Positions 25,739 to 35,178 of a stretch of DNA of 64,000 nucleotides are shown here, in pieces. Position numbers and translations under genes: made by a program. The stretch lies in contig NZ_JAJTUT010000002.1 of assembly GCF_022399565.1 (NCBI RefSeq), positions 868,001-932,000 on the forward strand. The letters run 5' to 3'. Within the stretch, counting starts at the first letter, position 1. Each line of letters starts with the position of its first letter. The DNA comes from Flavobacterium algicola. Lineage in GTDB: Bacteria; Bacteroidota; Bacteroidia; Flavobacteriales; Flavobacteriaceae. The notes beneath the pieces were generated by a model. That model was not told the DNA's origin, ran no database searches, and saw only the letters and a list, made by a program, of their open reading frames with translations.

Positions 25739-27853
25739 ATGATAACTTCCGAACTACTTCACGAAACGCTTAAAGATAATTTTGGTTTTGAAAAATTTAG
25801 ACCTAATCAAGAAAAAATTATCAATTCTATTTTAACAGGAAAAGATGCTTTAGCAATAATGCCAACTGGTGGAGGAAAATCTATTTGTTTTCAATTACCA
25901 GCATTGCTACTACCAGGTTTAACAATTGTTATTTCACCATTAATTGCTTTGATGAAAGATCAAGTAGATAGTTTGAAAGCCAATGGAATCGAAGCATGTT
26001 ACATCAACAGCAGTCAATCAAGCAGTGAGCAGCAAGAACATATTGAAAACATCATAAGTCATAAAAACAAACTTGTTTATGTGGCACCAGAAAGTTTGTC
26101 GTATTTAGAAAATACATTCAATCAAGTAACTATAAGTTTGATTGCAATCGATGAGGCACATTGTATTTCTTCATGGGGTCATGACTTTCGACCGGCATAT
26201 ACAAACCTAGGGTATTTAAAAAAACGTTTTCCCTCTACTCCTATTTTGGCCCTTACAGCAACAGCCGATAAAGCAACTCGTCAAGATATTAGTCAGCAAC
26301 TAAATTTAACCAATCCTGTAATTTCAATCTCATCATTTGATAGAAAAAACTTAAGCTTAGAAGTACGACCTGCTCTCGACAGAGTGCAACAAATTATCGA
26401 TTTTATCGAGCACAAGCCAAATGATTGTGGTATCGTTTATTGCTTGAGTCGAAAGACAACCGAAGAGCTTGCAGATAAATTACAAAAAAGAGGAATTAGT
26501 GCGAAAGCTTATCACGCAGGATTGGATAATAATACGAGAGCCAAAACCCAGGATGAATTTATTAATGACGATTGCCAAGTTGTGTGCGCTACAATTGCAT
26601 TTGGAATGGGAATTGACAAATCAAACGTCCGCTGGGTTATACATTACAACTTACCTAAAAATATTGAAGGCTATTACCAAGAAATTGGTCGCGCAGGAAG
26701 AGATGGTTTACCGTCGGAAACTGTTTTATTCGAAAGTTATGGCGATGTAATTCAGCTACAAAAATTTGCTGCTCAAGGTTTAAATTCTGAAGTTCAGCTT
26801 TCCAAGCTGGAACGTATGAAACAGTACGCCGACGCAGTAAGTTGCCGTAGAAAAATACTGTTATCGTATTTTGGCGAAATTGTTACTGAAAATTGTGGCA
26901 ATTGTGATGTATGCAAAAATCCACCAGCATTTTTTGATGGCACCATTCTAGCACAAAAAGCACTTTCTGCCATTATTCGATTAAAGGAATCAGAAGCTTT
27001 ACCTGTTATTGTTGATTTTTTACGAGGATCTAGAAATGCTTATATTCTTGAAAAGGGATATGAAAATTTAAAAACATATGGAGTTGGAACCGATGTTTCT
27101 TGGTACGATTGGAACCAGTACGTTATTCAGCTGATTAATCAAGGTTATTGTGAAATTGCTTTTCATCTAAAAAACCAAATAAAATTGACCCCTTTAGCAC
27201 ATGAAGTTTTATTTAATGGTGAAAAAGTACAACTGACCACTATTCAAAAAGAAATTCCCGATAAGGCAAATGGTAAAGAATCTAAAGCAATTAAACCTAA
27301 AAAAGATTCTTTATTCGAGAAACTTCGAACTCTGCGTTATGAGATTTCGAAAAGAGACAAAGTTCCTGCCTACGTAATTTTTAGTGATGCTGTTCTACGC
27401 GAAATAGAATCACATCGTCCTATGAGTGAAGAAGAGTTAATAGCAATTGATGGTGTCGGAAAAGCTAAATTAGAAAAATATGGTGACGTATTTATTGATG
27501 CTGTAATTGAATTCCAAAAAGCAAAAATTGTAAAGCAAAAAAAAGCATCGACTACTTACAAGGAAACTTTTAAAATGCTTGAAAATGGATTAAGTGTAGA
27601 GGAAATTGCATTACAGCGTAATTTAGGAATAAGCACAGTTATGTCGCATATTGCAAAATTATATGAAGATGGAGCCGATATTGATTTAAGCAATTTTGTA
27701 AGTACGAAAGAAGTTCAGAGAATTGCAAAAGCTAAGATTTTCTTAGAAAGCCCAACTGCATTAAAACCTTACTTCGATTATTTTGAAGAGGAAATTTCAT
27801 ATGATAAAATCCGATTAAGTTTATCAATAATAGCAAAAAAAGAAAATATATAA
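25739..27853 (+). CDS. recQ: ATP-dependent DNA helicase RecQ
   Basis: This 704-residue 3'-5' DNA helicase acts in recombination and fork repair. Walker A is MPTGGGKS (41-48) and the DEAH box 138-141 is followed by CISSWGHDFRP, the RecQ aromatic-rich loop. The second RecA domain carries CATIAFGMGIDKSNVRWVIH and QEIGRAGRDG. The zinc-binding site follows (CRRKILLSYFGE...CGNCDVC), then the RQC winged helix and an HRDC domain (about 525-600, with VPAYVIFSDAVL and IDGVGKAKLEKYG). A C-terminal helix-turn-helix-like extension (SVEEIALQRNLGISTVMSHI) is as in Bacteroides/Flavobacterium RecQ. It ends at a shared bidirectional terminator. Confidence 0.96.
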   Translation: MITSELLHETLKDNFGFEKFRPNQEKIINSILTGKDALAIMPTGGGKSICFQLPALLLPGLTIVISPLIALMKDQVDSLKANGIEACYINSSQSSSEQQEHIENIISHKNKLVYVAPESLSYLENTFNQVTISLIAIDEAHCISSWGHDFRPAYTNLGYLKKRFPSTPILALTATADKATRQDISQQLNLTNPVISISSFDRKNLSLEVRPALDRVQQIIDFIEHKPNDCGIVYCLSRKTTEELADKLQKRGISAKAYHAGLDNNTRAKTQDEFINDDCQVVCATIAFGMGIDKSNVRWVIHYNLPKNIEGYYQEIGRAGRDGLPSETVLFESYGDVIQLQKFAAQGLNSEVQLSKLERMKQYADAVSCRRKILLSYFGEIVTENCGNCDVCKNPPAFFDGTILAQKALSAIIRLKESEALPVIVDFLRGSRNAYILEKGYENLKTYGVGTDVSWYDWNQYVIQLINQGYCEIAFHLKNQIKLTPLAHEVLFNGEKVQLTTIQKEIPDKANGKESKAIKPKKDSLFEKLRTLRYEISKRDKVPAYVIFSDAVLREIESHRPMSEEELIAIDGVGKAKLEKYGDVFIDAVIEFQKAKIVKQKKASTTYKETFKMLENGLSVEEIALQRNLGISTVMSHIAKLYEDGADIDLSNFVSTKEVQRIAKAKIFLESPTALKPYFDYFEEEISYDKIRLSLSIIAKKENI

Positions 27854-27855
27854 AA

Positions 27856-27884
27856 AAAGCCACGAATTCAGAATTCGTGGCTTT
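27856..27884. terminator. Bidirectional terminator between recQ and the DinB-like gene
   Basis: A perfect 14-bp inverted repeat (AAAGCCACGAATTC) has a one-base centre and T-rich flanks, strongest on the minus strand. It lies between convergent genes. Confidence 0.88.
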
Positions 27885-27904
27885 AAACTTTATACAAGAG
27901 GCAC

Positions 27905-28420
27905 TTACAGATACCGTTCTTTAAAAATCTTTTGATGGTGTTTTTGATGTCCAATTATCAAAAAACCTAATGCTCTAACAGAAACCTGACAGTCAGATGC
28001 TGTTCCTACATTTTCTAATTGGTGGTTATTAAAACTTTTAAACAGGTATAATGTTGAAAATCGTACAGCTGATAATTCGGCCAACATATTTTGAATACCT
28101 CTAGAGTTAGCATCAGTGCTAGCTACATATTGATTCTCATCAAATCCAGGTAAAGCAGTGCTGTCATTTCTAGAAATTCTTAAGGCACGATAAGCAAATA
28201 CTCTTTCGCAATCAATCAAGTGCTGAATAATGTCTTTAATTGTCCACTTCCCTTCCTCATATCGAAAATCAAATTTATCCATTGGAATGTTTTGAACAAA
28301 CTTGATGAATTGATGAAGACTTATTTCTAAGTCTTCAATCAAATCTTCTTCCTCTAATATATTTATATAAGTCGAATAGTAGGCACTATACTCCGTAGTA
28401 TTCAAATCGCTTACTTTCAT
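27905..28420 (-). CDS. DinB-like metal-binding four-helix protein
   Basis: This 171-residue protein has the DinB/YfiT fold. The expected three-histidine metal site is visible: His67 in IIQHLIDCERVFAYRALR, and His158 and His162 in IIGHQKHHQKIF. Four amphipathic helices are separated by PGFDENQYV, a family hallmark. Members include thiol-dependent S-transferases and proteins of unknown role; the exact reaction is not known here. The gene begins 11 bp after the PEP carboxylase stop and probably shares its transcript. Confidence 0.85.
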   Translation of the reverse strand: MKVSDLNTTEYSAYYSTYINILEEEDLIEDLEISLHQFIKFVQNIPMDKFDFRYEEGKWTIKDIIQHLIDCERVFAYRALRISRNDSTALPGFDENQYVASTDANSRGIQNMLAELSAVRFSTLYLFKSFNNHQLENVGTASDCQVSVRALGFLIIGHQKHHQKIFKERYL

Positions 28421-28431
28421 TTTAAAATTGT

Positions 28432-31017
28432 TTATGCAGAATTTCTACTTGCATTTGTATTACCAAAAAGGGAACGCATAACAAGTTTTTCATATACTTT
28501 AATCAAAGCGTCATCTGGCTTATCAGATTTGTTCAACTCATTAATTCGCAATAACGCATATTGCTGTATTGTCAACAAAGGTAACACGATACGCTCTCTA
28601 ATCTCAATAGAAGCTTTACCATCAGGGTAATTCTCCATTAATTCTGTATGACCTGCAATTTTTAATAATAAACGTTTCGTATCCAAAAATTCATCGTAAA
28701 TCATTTGCCAAAATTCTCCAAAAACAGGATCACTTTTCATGTAAGCTGTTAATGGGAAAAATGATTTAGCCAATGACATCATACTGTTTTCTAGCAAGGT
28801 TCTAAAGAACATTGAATTATCATATAACGCCTGAACTTTATCCCATTCGCCTGCTTCTTCATAATGTTTCAATGCGGCACCTACTCCATAAAAACCAGGA
28901 ACATTTTGCTTCAATTGACTCCATGAACCTACAAATGGAATCGCTCTTAAATCTTTGAAATCCAATTCAGCAGACTTACTTCTCTTTGAAGGACGACTTC
29001 CGATATTTGTTTTTGCATAGTACTTTAAGGTACTCATTTGCTCTAAGTAAGGTATGAACTGAGGATGATTTTTAAAATTCAAATACTTCTCATATCCTAA
29101 ATTAGACAATTTGTCCATTACGATTTTATCCTCTGGAGCTAATATATTTTTGTCTTTATTAAACACTTGGTTAGTAACACCAGCACTTAGTAAATTTTCT
29201 AAGTTGTAACGACAAGAATCCAAAGTACCAAAATTAGAACTAATCGTTTGTCCTTGTACTGTAATTTGTATTTCTTTATTTTCGATTGCAGGCCCTAGGG
29301 ACGCATAGAATTTATGTGTTTTACCTCCACCACGAGCAGGTGGTCCACCACGACCATCAAAAAATATAACTTCGACATCATATTTTCTAGAGATAGCAGT
29401 CAAAGCTTCTTTTGCCTGATAAATACTCCAGTTGGCCATCAAGTATCCACCATCCTTAGTACCGTCAGAAAAACCTAGCATAATTGTTTGGATATTCTTT
29501 CTACTCTTCAAGTGTGCAGCATACATAGGATTCGTATATAACTTCTCCATGATATTGTGTGCATCTAATAAATCATCAACAGATTCAAACAATGGCACAA
29601 CATCTACAGTTGGTTTTTCCCAATCTGTCAAATGAATCATAGCCAATGTTTCCATTACATTCAACGCACTCTCGTTATTACTAATTATATAACGGTTTGC
29701 ACCTTCTTCACCATTTTTAGCTTGAATTACTTTGATTGCTTGAATTGATTCAATTGTCGCACGGGTCATTTCATTTTCAAAGTCTTTTGACTCTAAATTC
29801 CCTTTAACAGATGATAATACATCAAATTTCTCTTGCTCAGACAAATCATAATAATTTGTAGGGAAAACTGAAGCATCATTACTTTGGTAGAAATCAAATA
29901 CATCTCTAAAAACTGCATCGTGAATTCTACTGTTTTGACGAATATCTAAAGTAGCAAAATAGAAACCGAACAAATTAACATTGATAATCAATGCTTCTAA
30001 TTCATCCAAATATAGCGATTCATGTTGTTCAACAACAATGCTTCTAATTTTGCTCAATTGCCCTTTTAACTCATCTAAGGTGATAAAAATATCTCCTTTC
30101 GAATAAAAAACAGAACGATATAATTTATTTTCTAACTCAGCAATTAATACATCTACATTGAAGAAAGTTAATTTTCTCTTCAATTTACGCACTTCGATGT
30201 AATAACATTTTAAGATGGAAGTTCTCAAACTATCAGCAACTTTCAATGTAATTTCTGTTGTAACAAATGGATTACCATCACGGTCACCACCTGGCCAAAA
30301 ACCTAATTTTACGATTGGATTATCTATAGTTTGTCCAGGGAAAACATTTTTTTGTAAATAATGAATCATATCACTAGAAGTAGGATAAAATACATTTTCT
30401 AAGTACCAAATTAAACTAACTGCTTCATCATAAGGATTAGGCTTCTCATTTTTGATAAAAGGTGTTTTACCTAATTGAGCAAGAAGTTGTTTGATTCTTA
30501 ATAAGTTGTTCTCTCTAATAGCATCTGTTAAATCATTAATAATCCCTAACACAGAACCTGGATAAAACTGAGTTGGATGTGCAGTAAGTACAGTTCTAAT
30601 ATTAAATCCTTTAAAAAATTCAATTAATTCCTCTTGCTTCCCTTTTGCATCTGTTTTTTCTTTTATATCTCTCAAAGAGCCTCTACCCTCCATATTATTG
30701 ACGGTAGAAAAGGCAGCATCCTCCACTGCGTCAAACAATACGATCTGACGTTCAATGTACTGAATAAAACGAAACATTAAATCTAATTTGTCTTTCTCAC
30801 TATTAGAAGTCAAATACTTACTTGAGAAAAACTCCATAATCTCTTTAGGAGTTTGTTGCTTTTTAAAACCTGACTCACATACATCTGTGAATAGAGGAAG
30901 CATCACACCTGTATTGTCAATAGAATCAAATGGTAACGTTATAAAAACACTGTTATAAATATTATATTTCGAAAGAACATGTTCATTAAATCGTTCAATT
31001 TTTGGGTTTATGTACAT
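28432..31017 (-). CDS. ppc: Phosphoenolpyruvate carboxylase (divergent Bacteroidota type)
   Basis: This 861-residue cytosolic enzyme makes oxaloacetate from PEP and bicarbonate. The catalytic His is in VLTAHPTQF, PEP-binding residues in FWPGGDRDGNPFVT, the lysine motif in IMLGFSDGTKDGGY (classical form MIGYSDSxKDAG) and the glycine-rich arginine loop in FFDGRGGPPARGGGK (classical form FHGRGGxxGRGGGP). It ends ...FGNTNASRNSA rather than the classical terminal NTG, so it is a divergent branch. The ATG at 31017 is the true start; a longer frame begins with TTG inside a terminator hairpin. It fills the TCA cycle for biosynthesis. Confidence 0.92.
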   Translation of the reverse strand: MYINPKIERFNEHVLSKYNIYNSVFITLPFDSIDNTGVMLPLFTDVCESGFKKQQTPKEIMEFFSSKYLTSNSEKDKLDLMFRFIQYIERQIVLFDAVEDAAFSTVNNMEGRGSLRDIKEKTDAKGKQEELIEFFKGFNIRTVLTAHPTQFYPGSVLGIINDLTDAIRENNLLRIKQLLAQLGKTPFIKNEKPNPYDEAVSLIWYLENVFYPTSSDMIHYLQKNVFPGQTIDNPIVKLGFWPGGDRDGNPFVTTEITLKVADSLRTSILKCYYIEVRKLKRKLTFFNVDVLIAELENKLYRSVFYSKGDIFITLDELKGQLSKIRSIVVEQHESLYLDELEALIINVNLFGFYFATLDIRQNSRIHDAVFRDVFDFYQSNDASVFPTNYYDLSEQEKFDVLSSVKGNLESKDFENEMTRATIESIQAIKVIQAKNGEEGANRYIISNNESALNVMETLAMIHLTDWEKPTVDVVPLFESVDDLLDAHNIMEKLYTNPMYAAHLKSRKNIQTIMLGFSDGTKDGGYLMANWSIYQAKEALTAISRKYDVEVIFFDGRGGPPARGGGKTHKFYASLGPAIENKEIQITVQGQTISSNFGTLDSCRYNLENLLSAGVTNQVFNKDKNILAPEDKIVMDKLSNLGYEKYLNFKNHPQFIPYLEQMSTLKYYAKTNIGSRPSKRSKSAELDFKDLRAIPFVGSWSQLKQNVPGFYGVGAALKHYEEAGEWDKVQALYDNSMFFRTLLENSMMSLAKSFFPLTAYMKSDPVFGEFWQMIYDEFLDTKRLLLKIAGHTELMENYPDGKASIEIRERIVLPLLTIQQYALLRINELNKSDKPDDALIKVYEKLVMRSLFGNTNASRNSA

Positions 31018-31045
31018 ATTTATTATTTGTTTATTGATGGGTTTA

Positions 31046-31080
31046 TAAAAAAATAACCTCAAGAATTAACTTAAGGTTAT
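31046..31080 (-). terminator. Terminator between lrp-like gene and ppc
   Basis: On the minus strand an 11-bp stem (ATAACCTTAAG with CTTGAGGTTAT, one wobble pair) is followed by seven T. It lies 26 bp after the Lrp stop and 28 bp before the ppc start. Confidence 0.85.
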
Positions 31081-31106
31081 ATTAAAAATATAGCATTATA
31101 AGTCAA

Positions 31107-31586
31107 TTACATGTTTTTGAAGATGGTATGCATCAAACGCTTTTTATCGTTAATGCTTTCCTCAAGAGAAATCATAGTTTCGGTTCTGTAAACACCATCA
31201 ATATCATCAATCATAAAGATAACATCTTTAGCATGCTTAGTATCTTTAGCTCTAATTTTACAGAAAATATTAAATTTCCCAGTAGTTACTGAAGCTACAG
31301 TAACAAACGGAATTTCATTAATACGTTCCAAAACAAATTTAGTTTGAGAAGTATTATTTAGAAAAACACCAACATAAGCGATAAAAGAATACCCTAATTT
31401 ATCATAGTCCAATACCAAAGACGAACCCATGATAATTCCTGCATCCTCCATTTTCTTAACCCTTACGTGAACTGTACCAGCAGAAATCAATAATTTCTTG
31501 GCAATATCTGTAAAAGGTACTCTTGTGTTATCTATTAACATGTCTAAAATCTGATGATCTACTTCATCTAAACGGAACTTACTCAT
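31107..31586 (-). CDS. Lrp/AsnC-family transcriptional regulator
   Basis: This 159-residue regulator has an N-terminal winged helix-turn-helix (about 5-60: VDHQILDMLIDNTRVPFTDIAKKLLISAGTVHVR in outline, then MEDAGIIMGS) and a C-terminal RAM ligand domain (about 65-150: FIAYVGVFLN, VTTGKFNIFCKI, MIDDIDGVYRTETMISLEE). Such proteins sense amino acids and form octamers. It lies downstream of the M14 peptidase gene and is separated from ppc by a terminator. Its targets are unknown. Confidence 0.93.
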   Translation of the reverse strand: MSKFRLDEVDHQILDMLIDNTRVPFTDIAKKLLISAGTVHVRVKKMEDAGIIMGSSLVLDYDKLGYSFIAYVGVFLNNTSQTKFVLERINEIPFVTVASVTTGKFNIFCKIRAKDTKHAKDVIFMIDDIDGVYRTETMISLEESINDKKRLMHTIFKNM

Positions 31587-31665
31587 ATATCTTAAAATTA
31601 ATTTTAATTATCGATTTTTACGTACTTTATAAATATACATAAAAACTAATAAAAGATGCAAAATA

Positions 31666-32820
31666 TTACTTTTTTATCAATCCATTAACAAATTTCGTGT
31701 TATTTTTCAAACAGAAATCAGCTTTTTTGTTTAATTCGAGACTCTCTCCTTCTGCATCGTTCAGTGCAACTCCACCTAGATCATATACATGATGACCAAA
31801 ACGATTTTCCAATTCCCCAATCTCTATAATATAAGCGTTAAATTGAATTTTACCATCAATCAACTCCTCCTTATACTGTGCAGCAAAATTCGTTTTTTTT
31901 TCATTACTATCATAATTTATTTTTATGTTTTTATATATAAAATCATAAAAAGACTGTTTATTTTGAGGAATATTTAAATAATTATCAATTCCACTAGAAA
32001 CTATATCGTTTTCGCTAAGTATCTTAAAGCTACTCACCAACGACATAAAAACATATTTTCGTGTTTCTTCGCGCTCATAATCTCCTGGAAAATGACCAGC
32101 TTCAAATAGCAATGTAGGCACTCCTAGATATTGAAAAGTATCACCAATACAGTTAATATTAAAAGAGTCATCAAAACGTCCTACTTGCCCCGGTATGTAG
32201 CACTGCAATACATTATTGATACCCGCAATAAGTGTAATTGCTTTTAATCGAGAATCATTCACATCACGTTCCTCGTTATAAGAAGGAGCTAAAAACGACA
32301 TCGTAGCTGGCTTTCCTGAATTATCAACACCAAAAATCGTTCGTTGATCATGTAGATTATAACAGTAGTCAGGTTTAAAATCTTCGAAAACTGCTCTAAG
32401 CACCTTACTTTCTGGCTGCGTTAAATCTTGAGAATCCCTGTTTAAATCCACTTTATTTGCATTCTCACGTGTATATAATCGTGCCCCATCAGGATTCAAC
32501 ATTGGAAGTGCACAAAAAGTGAAATCAGTTAATAATTGAGTAGCTAAATCCGATCCTGATTTCAATACATTAAAGAAATCAAATAACCCTTTTGTAGTTG
32601 TACTTTCATTTCCGTGCATTTGAGACCATAGAAAAATTTTAATTTTTCCACTACCAATTTGGTATTTGTAAATAGGCTCATTCATTACCGATCTACCAAC
32701 AACTGTTAATTCGTTATTAGCATTTAGACGATCTAATAATGGTTTGATTTTATCTAAAGTAAGATACCTTCCCGCTATTGATTGCTCTTTATTTTCTAGG
32801 AACAATTGTTCTAAATTCAT
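31666..32820 (-). CDS. M14-family zinc carboxypeptidase
   Basis: This 384-residue peptidase has no signal peptide and so is probably cytosolic. The zinc ligands are HGNES (His69, Glu72) and His157 in NLHDQR. The substrate Arg is in VDLNRD (Arg128), and the catalytic Glu is 240 in LLFEAGHFPGDYERE. The M14 core ends near 265; a C-terminal domain of about 110 residues follows. It may trim peptides or peptidoglycan-derived compounds. It is divergent from an XRE regulator, with ACAATTGT palindromes in the shared control region that overlap its promoter. Confidence 0.88.
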   Translation of the reverse strand: MNLEQLFLENKEQSIAGRYLTLDKIKPLLDRLNANNELTVVGRSVMNEPIYKYQIGSGKIKIFLWSQMHGNESTTTKGLFDFFNVLKSGSDLATQLLTDFTFCALPMLNPDGARLYTRENANKVDLNRDSQDLTQPESKVLRAVFEDFKPDYCYNLHDQRTIFGVDNSGKPATMSFLAPSYNEERDVNDSRLKAITLIAGINNVLQCYIPGQVGRFDDSFNINCIGDTFQYLGVPTLLFEAGHFPGDYEREETRKYVFMSLVSSFKILSENDIVSSGIDNYLNIPQNKQSFYDFIYKNIKINYDSNEKKTNFAAQYKEELIDGKIQFNAYIIEIGELENRFGHHVYDLGGVALNDAEGESLELNKKADFCLKNNTKFVNGLIKK

Positions 32821-32838
32821 GTCATATAATTTGATTTA

Positions 32839-32865
32839 CAAAAGTAAACAACTTTATTTTTACAA
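32839..32865 (-). promoter_or_regulatory. Probable promoter of the M14 peptidase gene
   Basis: TACTTTTG (32846-32839, minus strand) fits TAnnTTTG, with TTG at 32865-32863 and a 16-bp spacer, slightly shorter than usual. The TTG lies inside the palindrome TACAATTGTA. Confidence 0.5.
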
Positions 32866-32957
32866 TTGTAAATTGTGAAAATTGAAAAATAATTATAATT
32901 GTAAACAATTTTAATCTACACAAAAGTCCATAAGAATTACTAATAATTGACAATTGT
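32861..32957. promoter_or_regulatory. Cluster of ACAATTGT palindromes (candidate operator)
   Basis: The 311-bp divergent gap holds TACAATTGTA (32861-32870), the interrupted palindrome AATTGT-AA-ACAATT (32897-32910) and ACAATTGT (32950-32957). The first overlaps the peptidase promoter. The adjacent XRE protein is an obvious candidate to bind them. The rest of the gap is very AT-rich and shows no gene. Confidence 0.45.
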
Positions 32958-33070
32958 GTATAATTTTATTTTAAGCACTTAATTATATATATTTCAGTAA
33001 TTTAAACAGCATCAATTAAACTTTTTATTTTAATATTTTAAACTTATTTCGGCTATTTACATCTGTAATT

Positions 33071-33101
33071 TTGAATAGCATCCTTTAATTGATTACATTT
33101 G
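33071..33101 (+). promoter_or_regulatory. Flavobacterial promoter of the XRE regulator gene
   Basis: TTG (33071-33073), 20-bp spacer, TACATTTG (33094-33101), 30 bp before the ATG: a close match to the consensus. Confidence 0.7.
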
Positions 33102-33131
33102 TAATTACATATCACGATAAGCGATTTCACA

Positions 33132-33572
33132 ATGGTAAACACCGAAGAATTCATTAAAAGGTTGGAAATTATTTTAGAGTATTATAATTTAAACGCTTCT
33201 GCATTTGCAGATAAAATTGGTGTGCAACGATCTAGCTTGTCGCACTTACTCTCGGGTAGAAATAAACCAAGTTTAGATTTTATACTTAAAATATTAGAAG
33301 AATTTCCAGAGGTTGATTTGTATTGGATGTTAAATGGAAAAGGAAGTTTTCCGAAGATCGAACAGTCAGATGAAGATTCTCCTGCTCCATCAGTTAATAA
33401 TACAAAACCATCAACAGATCTATTTACGGAACAAAAAACTGGCGCTACACAAGAAGTAAAAGAAATAAGATCTGAAGAAAACATGACCCCTATTTTAACG
33501 TCTGAACTGATTGTAGAGAAGATTGTAGTATTCTACACAAACGGTACTTTTAAGAGCTATCTTTCCAAATAA
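33132..33572 (+). CDS. XRE-family helix-turn-helix regulator
   Basis: This 146-residue protein has an N-terminal HTH (about 7-62): SAFADKIGVQRSSLSHLLSGRNKPSLDFILKIL is the helix-turn-helix core, followed by DLYWMLNGKGSFP, a motif common in Bacteroidota XRE proteins. The remainder (70-146) is low-complexity and polar, ending in a short beta-like segment (KIVVFYTNGTFKSYL). It is divergent from the M14 peptidase gene and has its own good promoter. Autoregulation through the nearby palindromes is an inference. Confidence 0.88.
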   Translation: MVNTEEFIKRLEIILEYYNLNASAFADKIGVQRSSLSHLLSGRNKPSLDFILKILEEFPEVDLYWMLNGKGSFPKIEQSDEDSPAPSVNNTKPSTDLFTEQKTGATQEVKEIRSEENMTPILTSELIVEKIVVFYTNGTFKSYLSK

Positions 33573-33674
33573 AAAGTGACCAAAATAAAGAGCGCTTTAC
33601 TAACTTCAATTTTTAAATCAATCAATTGGAAGTAAACAGTTATGAAATTAAAATTATAACAATTTTTAAAAGAC

Positions 33675-33709
33675 AAAAAAAAAGCCCAGATTATAAAAAT
33701 CTGAGCTTT
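33675..33709 (-). terminator. Terminator of the histidine operon
   Basis: On the minus strand an 11-bp stem (AAAGCTCAGAT with ATCTGGGCTTT, one wobble) is followed by nine T. It lies 21 bp after the hisIE stop. Confidence 0.9.
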
Positions 33710-33729
33710 ACTATATAATGAAGTCTAGT

Positions 33730-34329
33730 TTACTTCTGACGGCTTTTCAAAACATTTACAATATCGTCTAATTTAAATCCTTTGGCTTGTAATAAAATTA
33801 AATAATGAAATAATAAATCAGCACTCTCGCCTAAGAACAAATCATCATTATTGTCTTTGGCTTCAATAACCACTTCAACTGCTTCTTCACCTACTTTTTG
33901 AATGATTTTATTCATTCCCAATTTAAATAAGGAAGCTACGTAACTTTTTTCAGAGTCAGCATTTTCTTTTCGAGTTTGAATAGTATCTTCTAATTTCGAT
34001 ATAAAGCCATAAGAAGCATCGTTGGGCGTTTGCCAGCAGGTATCAGCACCTGTATGACAAGTAGGTCCGACGGGTTGCGCCTGAATCAATAATGTATCGC
34101 CATCACAGTCGTTTTTAATATCTACCAAGTTCAAGAAATTTCCACTTTCTTCTCCCTTCGTCCAAAGTCTTTGTTTGGAACGGCTGAAGAATGTTACTTT
34201 CCCTGTTTCAACTGTTTTTTGATAGGCTTCGGCATTCATATATCCTAACATCAAAACGTTTTTTGTTTCACTATCTTGAATAATTGCTGGAATTAACCCG
34301 TGTGCGCTTTTAGAAAAATCTATTTCCAT
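33730..34329 (-). CDS. hisIE: Phosphoribosyl-AMP cyclohydrolase / phosphoribosyl-ATP pyrophosphatase
   Basis: This 199-residue bifunctional enzyme catalyses steps 2 and 3 of histidine synthesis. The HisI half (1-110) has GYMNAEAY, the metal site NDCDGD (Cys75, Asp76, Asp78) and zinc cysteines 91 and 98 in GPTCHTGADTCW. The HisE half (about 112-199) has KVGEEAVEVVIEAK and ESADLLFHYLILL, the helical MazG-like pyrophosphatase motifs. It is the last gene of the operon, 76 bp after hisF, and is followed by a terminator. Confidence 0.97.
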   Translation of the reverse strand: MEIDFSKSAHGLIPAIIQDSETKNVLMLGYMNAEAYQKTVETGKVTFFSRSKQRLWTKGEESGNFLNLVDIKNDCDGDTLLIQAQPVGPTCHTGADTCWQTPNDASYGFISKLEDTIQTRKENADSEKSYVASLFKLGMNKIIQKVGEEAVEVVIEAKDNNDDLFLGESADLLFHYLILLQAKGFKLDDIVNVLKSRQK

Positions 34330-34342
34330 TACTTAATTTTTG

Positions 34343-34370
34343 AGATTCGAAGTTAGAAATTAGAAGTTAT
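34343..34370. repeat. Short repeat-like sequence between hisF and hisIE
   Basis: The gap contains an iterated (G)AAGTTAGAAxTT motif. Sequences of this kind recur between flavobacterial genes, from memory. The spread in this genome is not testable here. Confidence 0.35.
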
Positions 34371-34405
34371 GGAGCTGAAGTATAAAAGCTTCAATGCTCG
34401 TCCCT

Positions 34406-35161
34406 TTAAATTCTTACCTCAATGTTATTATTTTTTAATTCTTGTTTCAATGCTTTTATTTCGATTTCTTTAAAGTGAAAAACACTAGCTGCTAGAGCTG
34501 CATCTGCTTTTCCATCTACAAAAGTATCTACAAAGTGTTGTACATTTCCAGCACCACCCGAAGCAATAATCGGAATATTAACTAAACTTGACAATTTGGC
34601 CAAGGCTTCATTTGCAAATCCGCTTTTGGTTCCATCATTATTCATTGAAGTAAAAAGGATTTCTCCTGCACCTCGTTGCTCTACTTCTTTAGCCCAATCG
34701 AACAAATTTAGTTCAGTCGGTACTTTTCCACCCACCAAATGTACGATCCATTGACCATCAATTTGCTTGGCATCAATCGCAACGACTACACATTGGCTAC
34801 CAAATTTCTGAGCCAAATCGTTTATCAGTTGCGGATTTTTAACCGCTGATGAATTGATTGATACTTTATCAGCACCATTTTGCAACAATTCTTCCACATC
34901 TTCCACAGCCGAAATTCCACCTCCAACCGTAAACGGAATATTGATCGTAGCCGCTACTTTTCGCACCAAATCAAACAAAGTACGTCTTCTTTCTTCGGTT
35001 GCCGATATGTCTAGAAAAACCAATTCATCCGCCCCTTCATCTGAATAAATTTTAGCCAATTCCACAGGATCACCAGCATCACGCAAATCTACGAAATTTA
35101 CGCCTTTTACCGTTCGACCATTTTTTATATCTAAACAGGGTATTATTCTTTTTGTAAGCAT
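34406..35161 (-). CDS. hisF: Imidazole glycerol phosphate synthase cyclase subunit
   Basis: This 251-residue (beta/alpha)8 cyclase forms imidazole-glycerol phosphate and AICAR from PRFAR, using ammonia from HisH. Catalytic residues are Asp11 (PCLDIKNGR) and Asp130 (VVVAIDAK); phosphate-binding loops are TVGGGI and ASGGAG. The ATG at 35161 gives the standard length and N-terminus [11 protein letters not shown]; ten in-frame codons upstream are repeat-derived noise. It lies downstream of hisA, separated by a repeat-filled gap of 103 bp. Confidence 0.98.
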   Translation of the reverse strand: MLTKRIIPCLDIKNGRTVKGVNFVDLRDAGDPVELAKIYSDEGADELVFLDISATEERRRTLFDLVRKVAATINIPFTVGGGISAVEDVEELLQNGADKVSINSSAVKNPQLINDLAQKFGSQCVVVAIDAKQIDGQWIVHLVGGKVPTELNLFDWAKEVEQRGAGEILFTSMNNDGTKSGFANEALAKLSSLVNIPIIASGGAGNVQHFVDTFVDGKADAALAASVFHFKEIEIKALKQELKNNNIEVRI

Positions 35162-35178
35162 CTTTAATATTGTTATTA

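Noticed and set aside
31018..31062. TTG-initiated extension of PEP carboxylase
   Set aside because: It begins inside a terminator stem-loop; the ATG at 31017 gives the expected N-terminus.
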